From Peribolospora baueri (lineage: Eukaryota > Basidiomycota > Peribolosporomycetes > Peribolosporales > Peribolosporaceae): 64,000 nt of DNA. Numbering within the stretch: the first letter of the stretch is position 1; each line of letters begins with the position of its first letter. Shown piece by piece: positions 21,812 to 34,808 of this stretch. The translations under genes were made by a program, and so were the position numbers. The stretch is from NCBI GenBank assembly GCA_029717555.1, contig JAMDHS010000054.1:90786-154785 (forward strand). Direction: 5' to 3'. The notes beneath the pieces are model-generated. The model was not told the origin of the DNA and ran no database searches. It worked only from the letters and a program-made list of their open reading frames with translations.

Positions 21812-24800
21812 CTACACAGCTTGCGCCCGAGCCTGCTCAGCCTCTCTCGGCCTCCCATCGTAAGCCAAGCTGCCAATGGCCACGTCAGCCGCCGGGGTAG
21901 AAGACGTCGTGGAAACGGCAGCACCAGCACCAGAGCGCGGCGCGTCGCCCGCGTCGTCGTCGCGGACATGCCACTCGCGGCCGTCCCGTTTCGCCTCCGT
22001 CGGCGCAGACGCCACGGCCTCGTCAGTCGAACGGGAGAGAAACGGGACGGGAGGATACGAAGCCGATTCGGACGACGGCGGCGGCGGAGGAGGAGGAGGC
22101 GTCATGTCGGCAGAAGCGGCAGCGACGGGCGCGACGGGCGCGATGACGACGGGCGTGAGGAGGGGACTGGCGGCGGGACTGGGAGTAAAACTTCTATCCC
22201 TCTTCTTTCGCGACCGCGACGAACCGCCGCCGTCGTCGCCCGCCGCGCCGGACGGGCCGACGACGGAGTGGTGATCGTCCGAGACGTCCTCGACTTGCAT
22301 CATCTCGTCGTCGTCGTCGTCGTCGTCATCTGCGGCGGCCGTCGTCTTGGAATGCGAGGCGGCGGGGTGACGGACGGAAGAAGAAGAAGAAGGCGTGGCG
22401 CGAATCTCCTCGTCCAGCTCGTCCACGTCCGCCACGTCTTCCTCGCCACCGACCTTGCGCCCTCCGGCCGAGACGCTATTAGCTTTCGTCCCGGCACCAT
22501 CGTCTCCGGACCCGGACCCGGAAGAGAAGACGGCCTTGGACTTGTCCATTCCGGAACCGCCGCCCCCTGTGGAAGAAGGGGAAGCGGACGGGGCCCTCGT
22601 CGGCTTTTCGCTAGTCTCATTAGCCACAGGGGCCGGTCCGCCGGCAGGAGCAGTTGGAGTGGCAGAAGACGTCGCGGCAGCAGCAGCAGCAGCAGCATCC
22701 TTCTCCTTCTCTTCCTCCGTCTTGCGCTTCTTCCACCGACTACCGCACCTGTCACACAAGCTCCCCGGCCCCGCCGGACCGGGTCGAAATTTGGCGTTGT
22801 GGGGCGCGTGGCAGGAGGTGCACGTCCGGTGCATGGTCGACTTGAGCTTGCGCGGAGGCGTCGGCGTGCCGTGGTTCTGTTCGGACGAAAGTGGAGAGAA
22901 GAGAAAACGGGCATGAGCACGGGCGGCTCGAGGAAAGAGCGGCATATCACCGACGCGAGATGGGAGGGAGAAACACCGACCTCAGTCCTGGTCTTCTTGT
23001 CTTTTCCCGTCCTGTCCCTCCCGCCCTCATCCACGCTCGCCTGCCTAGGCGCCTTCCTAGGCGGCTCCCCGTCCTCGCTCCTGTCGCCTTTCGAGCCAGA
23101 TCCACCACCACCGGCGCTGGACCTCGTCAGGCCGGCCACCTCTTCCAACTCCCTCATCGCCGCCGCCGTCGCACCCGAAGATCTGCTGCTGGATTCCGAG
23201 CTGGACCGACGAGAGAAGCTCGCACGTTCCACCGAGCTTCTTCCGCCACCGAGTCGTCGACTGACACCTGCAGAGATGGGGCCGAGAACCGGGCCAGGCA
23301 CGGGGTGGTCGCCGCCGGAGATGGACCGTCCGCGCTCTCTCTCCCTATCCATCTCCCTCTCCCTCGTCCGGTATCCGACGAGCGAAGACCGCCCACCGGC
23401 GGCGTGTCCGTGGTGGTCGTAATCGAAACGATCGCGTTCGCGGCCGCTGTAGTAGTCCAATCCGACCGGCGGCGGGAGACTCCCGTAGGCAGACGACGTG
23501 CTCGCGTAAGGATCTCGATGGCCCGCCGCGGCGGCTGCCGCGGAGCAGGGCGGGGCAACGTAGGGGGATGGGGAGGAGGCGTACGGTCCGGTGGGCTGTG
23601 AGTAGGAGTAGGAAGAGGTACGGTGGGCGTACTTGTGCACGCTCGGAGACGGCATTCTCGCTCCTCCGCCGGCGTGACGGGAGGGATCGAGGGCGGGTGG
23701 GGTATAGGCGTCGCCTGCGACAGGGGTGGGAGGGAGAGGCGGAGCACCAGCCCAGCTGGGCACCGATGGGGCGCCCATGGCGGCCGCGGCAGCGGTTGTT
23801 TCGGTGGTAGCAGCTGGTTCGGGGTAATCATAGCTCGTATGGAGGGAAGAGGAAGATCTGGGGACGGGCGGGCCCCAAGGGCGAGAGGAGGAGGAGGAGT
23901 AGGCCGCACCTGCAGAATCGGAAGACGAGCTGAGCTGGCGCTCGGGGTACCCGCCGGCGTAGTGGGATCTAGTTCGAGGGCCCATATCGACGGGCGAGGC
24001 AAAAAAGTGAGACGCGCCGGCGTGCGAGGGAGCGTAGACGCCCGCGCTCGGTTTGGCGGAGAGAGGGGTGGGGAGGCCGCTGCCGCTGGGATGCGGGGGA
24101 TGGTCGTGGGGGTGAGAGGGATCGTAGGCGTGTCCGTGAGGATGAGCGGGAGTGTGAACGACGGCGTCGGTCCGAAGCGGGTCGAGCCTCTCCTTCTCCC
24201 GCTCCTTTTCCCTCGCCCGCTCTTGCGCCAGAAGGGCTTCCACCCTGGCCAGCCTCTCCTCCAACTCGTCCACCTTGCGCTCCGCCACGGTCGACCGTCG
24301 CAACGCGACGTCTCGTTCGTACTGAAGCTGTTCGACTCGGGGCTGAACGGATGGGACGGCTGCAGGACTGGCACGGTCGTGCTGCTCGCCGTCCAAGAGC
24401 GGCTGGGACGAGTCGGCGGTACCCGGTCCAAAAGGGCCGTCCGTGGCGGCAGCGAGACGCTTGACCAGAGGCGCAACGATCTCGTTGAGATAGATCTTCT
24501 CCAGGGAACGCGTCACAGAATCGGCGACGGACAGCTCGTCCCCGCTGGCGGCCTCGCCGGCGATGTAGGACAAGGCCAAAGCGAGGGGGTGAGAGAGCGT
24601 GGAAGACGAGGCGGGCGCGGGCGGCGGAGGAAGGGGTGTTCTGGTGTTAGAGTCGACCGAGGCGGAGAGCCAGCCGCCAAGACGTCGTTGGTCGTCATTA
24701 GACGATGCCGGGGCGACCGAAGCGCTACTGTGCGTCTGCGTCTGCGATTGCGACTGCCAGCTGGAGTCCGGGTTGCTGGTGGGAATGGAGCCGGTACCGG

Positions 24801-24894
24801 CGTCCCATGCCGGTGCGGCGGTGCGGCCGTCGGGGCTAATGGGGGCGGCAGAGGAAGAGGCCGGAGGGCGACTGGCGACGTCGTCCGCCGACAT
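21812..24894 (-). CDS. GATA-type zinc-finger transcription factor
   Basis: Two exons, 22981-24894 and 21812-22876, join in frame to 992 residues. The single zinc finger near the start of exon 2 is CTSC, then 18 residues ending in SL, then CDRCGSRWKKR, so it is a Cx2C-x18-Cx2C GATA finger. Many GATA fingers have CxxCGL at this position; here it reads CDRCGS. Exon 1 has a helical N-terminal block (LALALSYIAGEAASG to EIVAPLVKRL), a predicted coiled coil from about residue 180 to 240 rich in Glu/Arg, and long Ser/Pro/Tyr/Gly low-complexity tracts. The region after the finger has Ala and Asp runs. It most likely binds GATA-like sites in the nucleus; the target pathway is unknown. Long antisense frames over this gene come from its GC bias. 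Confidence 0.88.
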
Positions 24895-25798
24895 GAGGTT
24901 GCCAGGGATTCACAGTTGGTTCGGCTGCTCGGTGTGGTTAAGGCGAGGTGGTTGAGACGAGGAGGAGGAAGGGAGGGGGGCGACGAAGGGGCGCGAGACG
25001 GAGGAAAGCGCCAAGGCGAACGGAGCGGTGGGCTTGAGTCAGCCGGCGGCCGTGCCCTGGGGGACGATGGGGGGATATCTAAGACTCGGCCGCGCTCCAA
25101 GGCGCGATTCGCGACTCGTCGACCTTTCCTAAAGGAATCCCAAAGACGCGATGTATCGCGGAACGCTTGCGGTATTTCAATCCGAAGACGCCGTTTGCGA
25201 AGAACACACGGGCCGCCGGAGCGAGCGAGTGTGCAGCTATCTCGCAGACGGCGGGGAGACGAACGAATTCGGGTGTTGCCTGGCTGGCTGCTGTGGCCGA
25301 TCGAGCGGCTAGCTAGGCTAGCGTCGTCGCGTCGGCACGCCGGTTCTGACTTTCGGGAACGAAGGGCTGGACTGGGGAAGCAAAGAGAGAGAAAGAAAGA
25401 AAGGGAGGGCAGGGAGAGAGGAATGCGCTGGTGAGCCCCGTCGTCGGTCTCGTCTCGGGAAGGAGGGAGGATGGGAGAGCGGGAAAAAGGAAGCTGAGGG
25501 CAAGGAAGAGGCGGTGTCGGCGGTGTCGGCGGTGTCGGCGGTGAAAAGGGTGATTGCCGATCGATGTTGGTGGTGGTGGTTGGAGGAAGGAAGCGAAGGG
25601 CGAAGGCGATGGCGATGGCGATGGCGATGACGGGAGACGGAGGAGGTGTGAGGGCGACAATGACGGACTCGGTGTCGGCTTGTTGGCGGCTGGCTGCCCG
25701 GCGCAGCGCCTTCGGACCGGGCGGGGTAGAGTGGGCGAGGACGAAGGAGGCGGCGGCTCGGCGACTCGTCTGTCGGCTTGGCCTGGCTGTTGTTTGAC

Positions 25799-25801
25799 TG
25801 G

Positions 25802-25836
<35 letters not shown>
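25799..25836 (+). repeat. CTTT microsatellite
   Basis: Nine or so tandem CTTT units followed by CT dinucleotides. Confidence 0.9.
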
Positions 25837-25837
<1 letters not shown>

Positions 25838-26712
25838 TGTCCCTCTCTCTCTCTCTGTGTCCGTCTCTCCCTTCTCCGCCTCTCTGCCCCATCTTCGGCA
25901 GGCCTCGCCGGTCGTGTGTGGGAGGGGCTGCTTGCGAGGTAGCCACCGACCGGCCCTGGGCACGCATGGAAGGACAAGCGAGCGATGTATGTACAGTACA
26001 GTACGTACACGGTTGCGGGTGGGCGCAGACGGAGCGAGGCGCTGAGCGGGACGTTAAAATCAAAAACGGAGGCGTCGGCGTCGGCGAGCGAGCGGCGAGC
26101 GGGGGAGCGGAGCGGCTTGGCTGGCTTGGCCGGGGCTGGGGTGCGGTGGTTGGAGAAGAAAGCGTCCGTCCGTCCGTCTCCGCTTGTCCCGGACGTTCGT
26201 CCCACCCTCCGTCTGTCCGTTCGTTCTCCCATCCCTTCTTCCTTCTTCCTTCTTTCCTTTCTTCCTTTCTTCGCCGCCCGTCTGCCTGCACCGGGCTTGC
26301 TCGGACTCTGTGGCCCGTCTCGCTCGTCTTGACCCCCGAGGAGGAGGATGGGTACGCTCGGGCCCCCAACGTGGCTCCGTGCCGGCGAGCGGAATCGGCG
26401 GACGACGGACCACCGGGCGGGCCGGGCTCAGCCAGGCCAGGCCAGGCACACGTCGTGCGACCGACGCTATCGACCGACCCACCCACCGACTTCCGACTTG
26501 GCCGATCCTTCCACGCTCGACAATCACGGCCACGGACAAAGGGACGCGGCAACGGAGGGACGTGAAAGGAGCGACGGCCACTGCCAGCATGGACGACAGG
26601 CCGGGATGGGGCCGTGTGCGTACGATGCTGCTGCCCACCATTGACGCAGCCCATCTACCTACCTTACCTTACCACCCACCACACACCGCTCTCAGCCAGC
26701 CGCCCACCGCTT

Positions 26713-26750
26713 GCAACCCCGCCCCGCCCCGCCCCGCCCCGCCCCGCCCC
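26713..26750 (+). repeat. CCCCG pentanucleotide array
   Basis: About seven CCCCG units; the opposite strand has runs of four G separated by single C. Confidence 0.85.
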
Positions 26751-28423
26751 GGCCCGGTCTCGGCGGTTCCGGATCCGCGAGCGGCAGCATACCCACGTCG
26801 TTTGCCTTAGCCGAGCCTGAGCCGGGTTCGGCCTCGCCTCTCCGATCCACATCCACTCCCGGAGAGAGAAGAGAGAAGAGAGAAGAGAGAAGAGCAGAGC
26901 AGAGAGGGACACAGCAAGGCACCGGTCGTGTTGGTACGGTACTACGGTACTACCTACGCACACACACCGTCCCCACCTTGGGGCTTCGACACCATCCTCA
27001 CTCGCACTTCCTTCCTTCCATCCTTCCTCCCTCGCCGCCCGTGCACACCACCGTCCCGGCTTCCTTCCCCACTCGTCTCGGCATCGGCGCGGATTCCCTC
27101 AGTCCAGCGTTCCTCTGCTCCACTCCACGTGAAAGAAAAAGAAAAAGAAAACGAAAAAGATCCCATCCGTGGAGTTGGACGAACGGAGGGAGGGAGGGAC
27201 GATAGTGCATCTTCTGCGGAGTATGTCTAGTAGACTGCCAACGCGGACACCGGACGGACGGACGGCGTCGGATCGGATCGAGTTGGTTGGTTGGCTAGCG
27301 ACGTCGATCCGTCCATGGGAGTATGAACGGGGTGGGACAGACAGACAGAAGCGACGGCGGCGGACGCGACGGCCGGCCAACCACCCAAACCGGGCAAACC
27401 GATTTCGGTAGGTTCGGCCACTCGTCCGTGTCCACACCACCATCCCGTCCGTCCGGGCGGCCAGTCAGTGCGAGGATATCTATTGTACGCACACGGTCGA
27501 GCACTCGACTCGACTCGACCATGTGACCCCTGGCCCCGCAAAAGCAAGACGCTGGATAAGAGAACGGACGGGAGGGAGGAATCCGGATCGAATGGTCGGT
27601 CGCACCGGGTGCGCGCCACCGTCCGATGTTCGATCCGAAAAAGAACGCTCGTGAGCCGCCGGTTTTGCTTGCTTGCTTTTTGCTCGCTTGCATAGGCGAG
27701 CAGCCTACACTACTACCTACCACCTGCTTGCAGAGCCGTCCGTAGTAGTGCCCGGTCGACGACGCTTCTTCTTCTTCTTCTACACCGCACGAGAGAACGC
27801 CGCGCATATGGTACATGGTACAGGCATGTTTGTGCAGTAGCGTAGTAGCGTACCTACACCAGCTACTGCAGCCTTTTCGCGCAGACCACACCGGCCAGCT
27901 CGGAAACCGGCGTGGAGAACCGCACGGTCCCCGGCGTTGGCGGCGCGGCGGCGGATGAATGCCAAAGTCGGCGGCGGATCGTTACGGACGTCCTCTTGAC
28001 CACTGACCCACGGACGGGTAGACAGACGCTCCCTCATGGACGAATACATCTTTCTCCAGCCTAGACACGGGCACGGGCGCGCTGGCTGGGACAGCAGGAG
28101 ATCCTCCAGCGACGTCTCGAGTTCGTGGTGGGGTGGGTGCCCTGACGGCGTCAAAAAGAACCCTCCGACCGTTCGCTCTCCACGCCGGCACCCCTCCTGT
28201 GACCCCCATTCCGTGGCTCATGAGCAAGTAGGAATGATGAACGAGGCCCGACGGCGACTAGGAAAAAGTGGATTCGAGTGCTGTAGACCGAACCCGATCC
28301 ACCTCCTTCCCCATTCACACAGGAACGCAAGAGCGGGCAAGGAGCGACGATGCAAAGCGGACGGACAGGGTAGGTAGGCACGACCCGACATGGACATCGT
28401 AATCCAGTAGCACCGAATCCCAG

Positions 28424-31205
28424 TCATCCACCCCGCCCATCCCCGCCTTCTAACCCGCCGCCGACGAGCGCGCCGTATGCTCGCTTTGGCAGAGGCCTGC
28501 TCCGCCAGTCGCCCACGTCCACGTCCGACGGTGTCGAAGCGTCGGAGATGACGATCCTTCTCTGTCCGCTATCCTCTTCCGACTCGTATCTTCGTCCCTC
28601 CTCCCGTTCCGTCTCCGTGGCTGACGCAGACGCCGAATAAGGTTCTGCTGAAGGAGACCAGGCGTTGTCGGCCAGACCCACGAAGACGAAGCTCAGCTGT
28701 ATATCGCGAGTGAGAAAAAAAAAGAAAAAAAAAACGCCGCCGTGGAGTAAGATCGCAGAAGAAAACGAATTGCGTCAGAGGGAGCCGTGTCGGACCACGG
28801 GGAGATGAGAAGGTGGCGGGGGGCTACGACGTCGTCGAGATGATTGTCGAGCAGGAAACTCGGCCTGACTCACGAGAACAAGGAGGGCACCGAAATCGCC
28901 CTGTATGCCTCCGACGTGTCTTCCCCGGAATATGTCGCCTACCACGGCCAGCGGCTGATTGCACGCCGAAGCGCAAAACAGTCATTTGGCGCGAAAAACC
29001 CGTGGACGACATGGAAGACTCCCGACTCGTCAGATTGTAGACAGGAGGGCCATGTTGAAACCATAAAAATGTCCACGTACAATTGTCAGGCTGAGACCGA
29101 TGGTGACTGCCAGCGGTGTCGTTTTGAGCATGGCGATTAGGTAGCACATATCGCTCTTATCATGAAGAGGGGGATATTAAACCAGAGCAAACGCGGCTGT
29201 TAAGCGAGCTCTCGCCTCGGGCGTGAACGCTCTAGACGCAAGTCGCCGGCCATGCTCCACTCACCACAAAGGTAATCGCCATATTGATACCCACGGCACC
29301 CCACTCCTTGCTCCCCTCCGGCCACTGCCACCTCTCCACGCCGGTAAGATGAAGAAGCATGCCCACGGGCCACATACCCAGGATGGTGAACGCGCCCACG
29401 AAGCCGAAGAAGAGAGGCATGCTCACGCGCTCCTCTCGTCGGATGCGGTGCTTAAGCAGGGTCACGTAAACGGCGTAGCAGAAGGCTGAGAGCAGCGCGA
29501 GCAGGTCTCCAAGGGGGGCATTTAATGGTGCAGAAGAAGGCGGAGATGAGACGGGGGAAGTAGATGGAGGGTCGAGCGGAGATACGGACGAGTCGGCAAA
29601 AGAGACGAGGCTGACGCCGAGCACGCTGAAAGGCAGGCCGGTCCGTGTGAGTGAAACCGGTAAGCGCTCTGACAATTTGGTTACCTGAGTATTCGGCGCT
29701 TAATACTCATGCTTCTCACCTCACAACCACCGCCCCAAGCTTGCCGAGAGCGAAAGTCTCTACCCCAAACATCGCTCCGAGACCAAGGGTAAAGAAGCCT
29801 GCTTGCACGCACCGCACCGGTTCAGATACAGTCTGCTTCATATCAAGACCCCCATCGAGCCAGCACGAGATGGGAACGGGAGAGAGACCCGCCGTCGTCA
29901 ACTCACCGCTCACGCTACTTAAAACGGTTCCGCTGGCGACGCTCGTATACCCAAGAGCCGTGTTAAGGCTCCAATTAGCCGCGAACCAAAGGATTGTGAA
30001 TTGTCCGGCAAGCCAGGCGGTCTCGTGCGTCGTCAGGGGCGCGAGACTTGCTTCTGACATCGATCCGCTCAGCTCTCTGTCGGCGCTCTCGTGGTCAAAT
30101 AAACGCGGAAATTGGCGATCTGTGTACGACGTGAAGGACTGCTCGGGAGAGCGAGATCGTTGGTGTGTGAGCAAGCAAAAAAAGTAAAGGCAGAGGCTCA
30201 TTGATACGTCAGCCACCTCCGCCTGTTGCCACCCTTGAGCGTAACCTCCTCACCTGTCGCAAACTATCGCGTCCAGAACTGACGGCCTCTGTCGGATCTG
30301 TTGCAGGAACAGACGAATAATGACCTCTGAGGCAAAAGGGTAAATATGGGCGAGGACGTCAAGCAAAAAGTCAAAGGAGCGCATACGCATGCGTTTGCCG
30401 CATATCATCAAATACGAATGACCTTACCTGCCCTCGCCCTCCGCTAGATGAGACGGCCGCGCGCCATTGAAACCGAGCTTTTCCCACCATCCCCCTCTTC
30501 TCCATTTTGGAAGCTCAGCATCTTTCCCTCGTACTCGAGCGTCTATCCGGTCTAGCGCAAAGGGAAGGAGGTAGAGGGCGAAGGCAGAAGTGTTGGAGTA
30601 GGTGACAAAGAAAGGCTTGTCGAACCCGGTCGTGAGGAGGTCCTACACGTTGCATGCGGAGAGTTTAAGGTAATGTAAGCGGGCAGGTCTTCACCATATG
30701 ACGGGGCTTCCCAAATGCCCGCCAGATTCCACGTCTGATGCGTGCTCACGTTGGTAATGAAGTTGGACCCTGAGACCATCCATTGAGGAACACAGAACAA
30801 GGTGGAACAGGAAGAGGGCCAATGATCTGAGCGACGCCCCCAAAAACGTACGGCAGCCACAAGTCGTATATATCCGCCTCGCTGCTCACCGGTCCACATC
30901 ACCACCACCGCCATCAAGAGTGCCACACCTATCAAGTAGTCTTTCCTCTTTTGCACTATGGCCGCCCGGGCGTCTCTCTTCGTGATGCCTCTGGACGTCG
31001 TGGGTATGCCGGAGGTCATTGGGTCCGTCAGACCGGATTCAAGAGAAATGGATGGCGTCGACATCGGGGTGAGAGTGCGTTCGACCTTCCGGTGGCCTCT
31101 TACGGTCGGTCGGTCCTCATCGCCGTCGTTGACGTCGAGGGGCAGTTGAGAGAGTGATAAGAGAGATCTCCTGGTCGAGTCACGTGCGTCGGAGGTGGTG
31201 TTCAT
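28424..31205 (-). CDS. SLC35F5-type drug/metabolite-superfamily membrane transporter
   Basis: Multi-spanning membrane protein of the DMT superfamily, related to SLC35F5 and to yeast vacuolar YML018C. The cytosolic N-terminus starts at the ATG at 31205 and leads to the first helix YLIGVALLMAVVVMWT. After an intron come SNFITN, then KPFFVTYSNTSAFALYLLPF, a signature of this branch. Later helices include AGQFTILWFAANWSLN, ALGYTSVASGTVLSSVSG, FFTLGLGAMFGVE, DLLALLSAFCYAVYVTLLKH, FFGFVGAFTILGMWPVGML and AMLKTTPLAVTIGLSLTI. The last membrane exon reads PLAVVGDIFRGRHVGG, and the final exon (28424-28696) begins LSFVFVGLADN before a Ser/Glu-rich tail. At least eight exons; some internal boundaries between 29650 and 30900 are approximate. 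The substrate is unknown. Confidence 0.85.
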
Positions 31206-31362
31206 TTCGACGTTTAGGACTGGATTGTTCTTTTCGGCGGCCAACACAACTTCGATCGACCACCGCTCTTCCTTTTTTGCCTGCTCCTTCCTTCACATAC
31301 CCCCACTTGGCTCAACGTCTCCCAGCAAGCTGACTGGCCTGGCCAGCCTTCTCGAACACAGC
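31206..31362. promoter_or_regulatory. Short bidirectional upstream region
   Basis: Only 157 bp separate the ATG of the SLC35F-like gene (minus) from the ATG of the WW/FF gene (plus). Both promoters must overlap here unless one gene uses an upstream intron. Confidence 0.5.
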
Positions 31363-34300
31363 ATGGCGTTCCCTCCCCCGCATTTCCCTCCTCCCGCCAT
31401 GGTCCCTCCGCCCCCGCCGGCGAACCCGCCTCCCCCCCCGGACGAGAAGATGGTGAAGAAGGAGAAGAAGAAGAAGAAGGAAAAGCCGCGGGACAAGGTG
31501 CCCATACCGGGGACGTCGTGGCTGAGGGTGACAACCACGGAGGAAAACGTGTTTTACACTAACACGGAGACCAAGGAAAGCGTTTGGATCGTCCCGGAGG
31601 AGATCCGAGAAGCGGTAGAGGTGATGGAGAAGGAAGAGAGGGAAAGGAAAAAGGAGGAGAGGAGAAGGAAAGAGGAGGAACAGAAGAGGGAGCTGGAGGA
31701 GGCAATGAGGAAGGAGCGGGAAGAGGCGATGAGGAAAGAGCAGGAGGAGAGGGAGAGGAGGCAGGAGGAGGAGAAGAGGGAACTGGAGAGGATTCGAGAG
31801 GAGATGGCGGAAGATAGGGCAAAGCAGGAGCAGCAGGAGCTACAGCAGAAGGAGCGCGAAGAAGAGACGAATCGCAAACGTAAGAGGACAGAGACAGGGA
31901 CAGTCGTGGACGCGGTGGAGGAGCAGCAGGAGGAGGTGGAAGGCAAAGGGAAGCGAACGAAGGTTGATGCCGTTGACGCCGCCAACGAGGGCGAGGATGA
32001 GGATGGGGACGACGACGAAGCATGGCAGCGTCATATTGCCGCTGAGATGGCCGCTGAAGCCGACGGAGGGGCATCTGCACCGCCAGAGCCGGAGATGGAG
32101 CAGCGACGGCCTTTGCCACCCGGTCCTCCGCCCGTTCCCCCACCGGGGATGTTCCAGTCATCTGCGCCCCCACCGGCAGCAGGGAGCGGATCGGGTACGC
32201 CTGCTGTTGGAGCCGACGTGGAATTGAGCTTTGAGGAAGCCAAGGCCATTTTCAAGGTGAGCGATCGGTCACCACGTTCGAAGAATGGAAGAAATTGAAG
32301 GACAACAAGGGGTGTTCAGAGTCGCTCAGCGGTGGCAGCCGCCTGCAGCTCTTTAGTTATCACCGTCTGCCATGCTTGCTCTCCGGCTGACTTTTGGTTT
32401 GCCCCTCCCCTCTGCATTTCCGTCCCTTTTGTCCTCGCGCCGCTCGCCCAGAAACTCTTGTCGGAAAGCGTCATCGCTCCCATGGCGCCCTGGGATAGGG
32501 AGCTTCCCAAGTTCATCAATGATCCTCGTTACACCCGTGAGTTTTTTCCTTCCCACAAACTCAGTGACCACGTGGAGTTGATGGATTCCTGCACTCGAAC
32601 GCATTGTCGCTCGATCATTGATCTTTGGATTGTCTTCTCAACAATCCACTCGCGCGCGACAGTGGTGAAGACGCTTAAAGACCGTCAGGACATCTTCAAC
32701 GAGTTTTGCAAGGAGAAAATTCGTGAGCAAAGGGCTCAGAAGAAGGAGAAGCCAGATGTGAGTTTTCCTTTGCGTCTTTGCAGTTGAGCCGCCTCGTCTG
32801 CTAGTGCGCTAGCTAGAGCTAGCTCTTTAGTTGGGCGGCCTGGTGGGCTGCTGACTCTCATCGCTCTCTGCCCCCACCCATCAGCCCGCCACCGCCTACC
32901 GCCTTCTTCTCGTCTCCTCTGTAACTTCGACGCGCACACGCTTCGAGGACTTCAAAAAAGCACACAAGAAGGACCCTTCCTTCTACAATTTCGGTAGAGA
33001 CGACCGTGACAGGGAAAAGAGTTTCAAAGCATGGCTTAAGGAGCTTGGTGAAAAGAAGAAAGCCGAACAGAGGAGGGCGGAGGAGGAATTTCTGGTAATG
33101 TTGAGGGAAAAGGCCAAGATCGAGCCCGGGTCTGTTTGGAAGGATGTGAGTGTCTGGCAGGCCTCGTTGTTGAGCCGAATGGATCGAATGGGTGTTTTGT
33201 CGAGTTCGCAGGACAAGCTGAGTTAATCGGTTCCCATGTCTTCACACAGGTCAAGCGACCCCTCACTAGCGACCCGCGCTATGACGCTGTGGGCTCCTCA
33301 ACATTGCGAGAAGAGCTCTTCAACCGATACAAATCCGGTCTCCAAGGCTCATCCACCTATAGAGACAGCGAGCGCCCCGGTTCCTCAGCGCCGGTAGGCA
33401 TGGCACGGAACGACTCTCGAGACTCGCGTGCCGAGGACGATCAACGTCACAGGAAGATGGATCGCAAGGAACGGGAGGCGCAGAGTTTACGCGAGAGGGA
33501 GGAGAAAGTGAGGAGGGAGAGAGCGAAAGTGGAGAGGGAGAAGCAAATGGCGTTTAGGGCTGCGAGCAAAGAGGACAGGTAAGTCGCTCGTTCGATTCTA
33601 CAAATGGCCAGAAATTATGGTCGGTTGTCGCCGACTGCTCACTCGCCTCTATCTATGTCAACGACGCGCTACCTGTGTACAGCGAACGGGAATTTAACCA
33701 ACTCCTCATCGATGCCGTCCGTGACCCGCACGCTTCATACACTTCTGCCGTCCCTTCCCTTTCCCGGGACCCCCGCTTCAACCTTCCAGGTCTCACCGAT
33801 TCCCTACGCCGAGAACTCTTTACACGACATCTCTCGCACCTCTATGCCGGACGCTTGAGTGCTTTGCACAAGTTGTTCGAACGCGTAGCGCCGAGGTTGG
33901 ATGCCTCATTTGAGGACACCAGGGTCAGGGAGGCTTTGGAAAGAGCACCTGAGGTAGGGAGGGTGCTGGGCAAGTCGGAGGGGACGGGTGAAAATGAGGA
34001 GAAGGAGGAGGGAGAGACGGACGACGGGGCGAGGCGTGAAGAGTTGAGGAGACTTTTCGAAGAGTGGAGGAAGAAGAGGGAGAGCGATGCCAGAGAGGCA
34101 TTTCAGGAGCTCCTGTAAGTGGGCTTTTCCGCGTAGTCTCTCCCTTTTTACAGTTCCCCCTATGTCCATGGAACGCGCAGAGGTTCAGTCGACCCAGCGT
34201 AGAGACCGTTGGTTGCTAACTGATAAGATCCCGCACTTCAATATCCTTCTTGTCTTACATCGCAGACGGGAAAACTCCTTCGTCGAATTCTGGGGCCGTC

Positions 34301-34808
34301 TTCGCCAGGCAAAGAAAGGTGCAGACGGACAAGGAGAGGGAAAGGACGTGCCGCCACCCGACTCGGACGAGGAGGAGGAGGACGCGGCAGATATGTACGG
34401 GATGGCGAGCCAGATCGATTTGGGGAAGATGCACGACGTGTTGAAGGTGAGTTAATGTACCTATCAGTCCGCTTTATCCCTGGTAGGCGTCAAGCTCGCC
34501 TAAGGGCCGTGGACTCAACATGTTGCTGGCGGGGCGAGCGCTGACTGTTCACCGCATCTTTCCTTCTCCCCGGCGTTCCGCGCATCAGAATGACTCGCGC
34601 TACCAGGCTTTTGACCATGTGCCGGACGAGCGCGAGGAGTGGATGAGGGTGAGCAATCCATCTTGATCCTCCTCCCGTTTACTTACGTCAAGAACGTGCC
34701 ACGCCCAGCGCTTGCTCACGAAGCCAACTCCCCTATGTCTGACGTTAACGACAGGAATACCTCCAAGGCATGTCGGCGCCCAAGCAGACTGTGTATCAAC
34801 GGCGCTAG
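31363..34808 (+). CDS. WW- and FF-domain transcription/splicing factor (TCERG1 / Urn1-like)
   Basis: Nuclear factor of the TCERG1/CA150 group, which links RNA polymerase II elongation with the spliceosome. A Pro-rich start (PPPPPANPPPPP) and a Lys run lead to one WW domain: GTSWLRVTTTEENVFYTNT then ESVWIVPEEI. A long Glu/Arg/Lys coiled region follows. FF domains come next, for example SFEEAKAIFK with ESVIAPMAPWDRELPKF and INDPRY, and later FEDFKKAHKKDPSFYNFGRD, VKRPLTSDPRY, EFNQLLIDAVRDPHASY and RENSFVEFWGRLRQAKKG. The final exons give NDSRYQAFDHVPDEREEWMR and EYLQGMSAPKQTVYQRR, ending at 34808. About ten exons. Having one WW domain instead of three resembles yeast Urn1 and fission yeast Dre4 more than animal TCERG1. 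Confidence 0.88.

Larger units (their letters stand above)
24895..28423. other. Microsatellite-rich gene-free stretch upstream of the GATA gene
   Basis: About 3.5 kb between the GATA start codon and the end of the SLC35F-like gene, both on the minus strand. It must hold the GATA promoter and any long 5' leader. Long frames on both strands look like GC-bias artefacts, since they show no domain, are rich in Arg/Pro/Ser, and overlap each other. It contains a CTTT array (25799-25836), GGTGTCGGC and GATGGC short arrays (25510-25630), a CCCCG array (26713-26750) and AGAGAAG units (26866-26893). Confidence 0.45.

Noticed and set aside
21821-23422. 533-codon open frame on the + strand
   Set aside because: Antisense to the GATA factor; Arg/Val/Gly-rich composition is what reverse-complemented Ser/Pro/Ala codons give in GC-rich DNA.
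23623-25434. 603-codon open frame on the + strand
   Set aside because: Antisense to exon 1 of the GATA gene and running into its upstream region; no recognisable domain and strongly Arg/Gly-biased.
24513-26654. 713-codon open frame on the - strand upstream of the GATA ATG
   Set aside because: It overlaps GATA exon 1 in another phase, crosses microsatellites, and is Arg/Ser/Pro-rich without domains. I treat it as a GC-bias artefact, though a leader peptide is not formally excluded.
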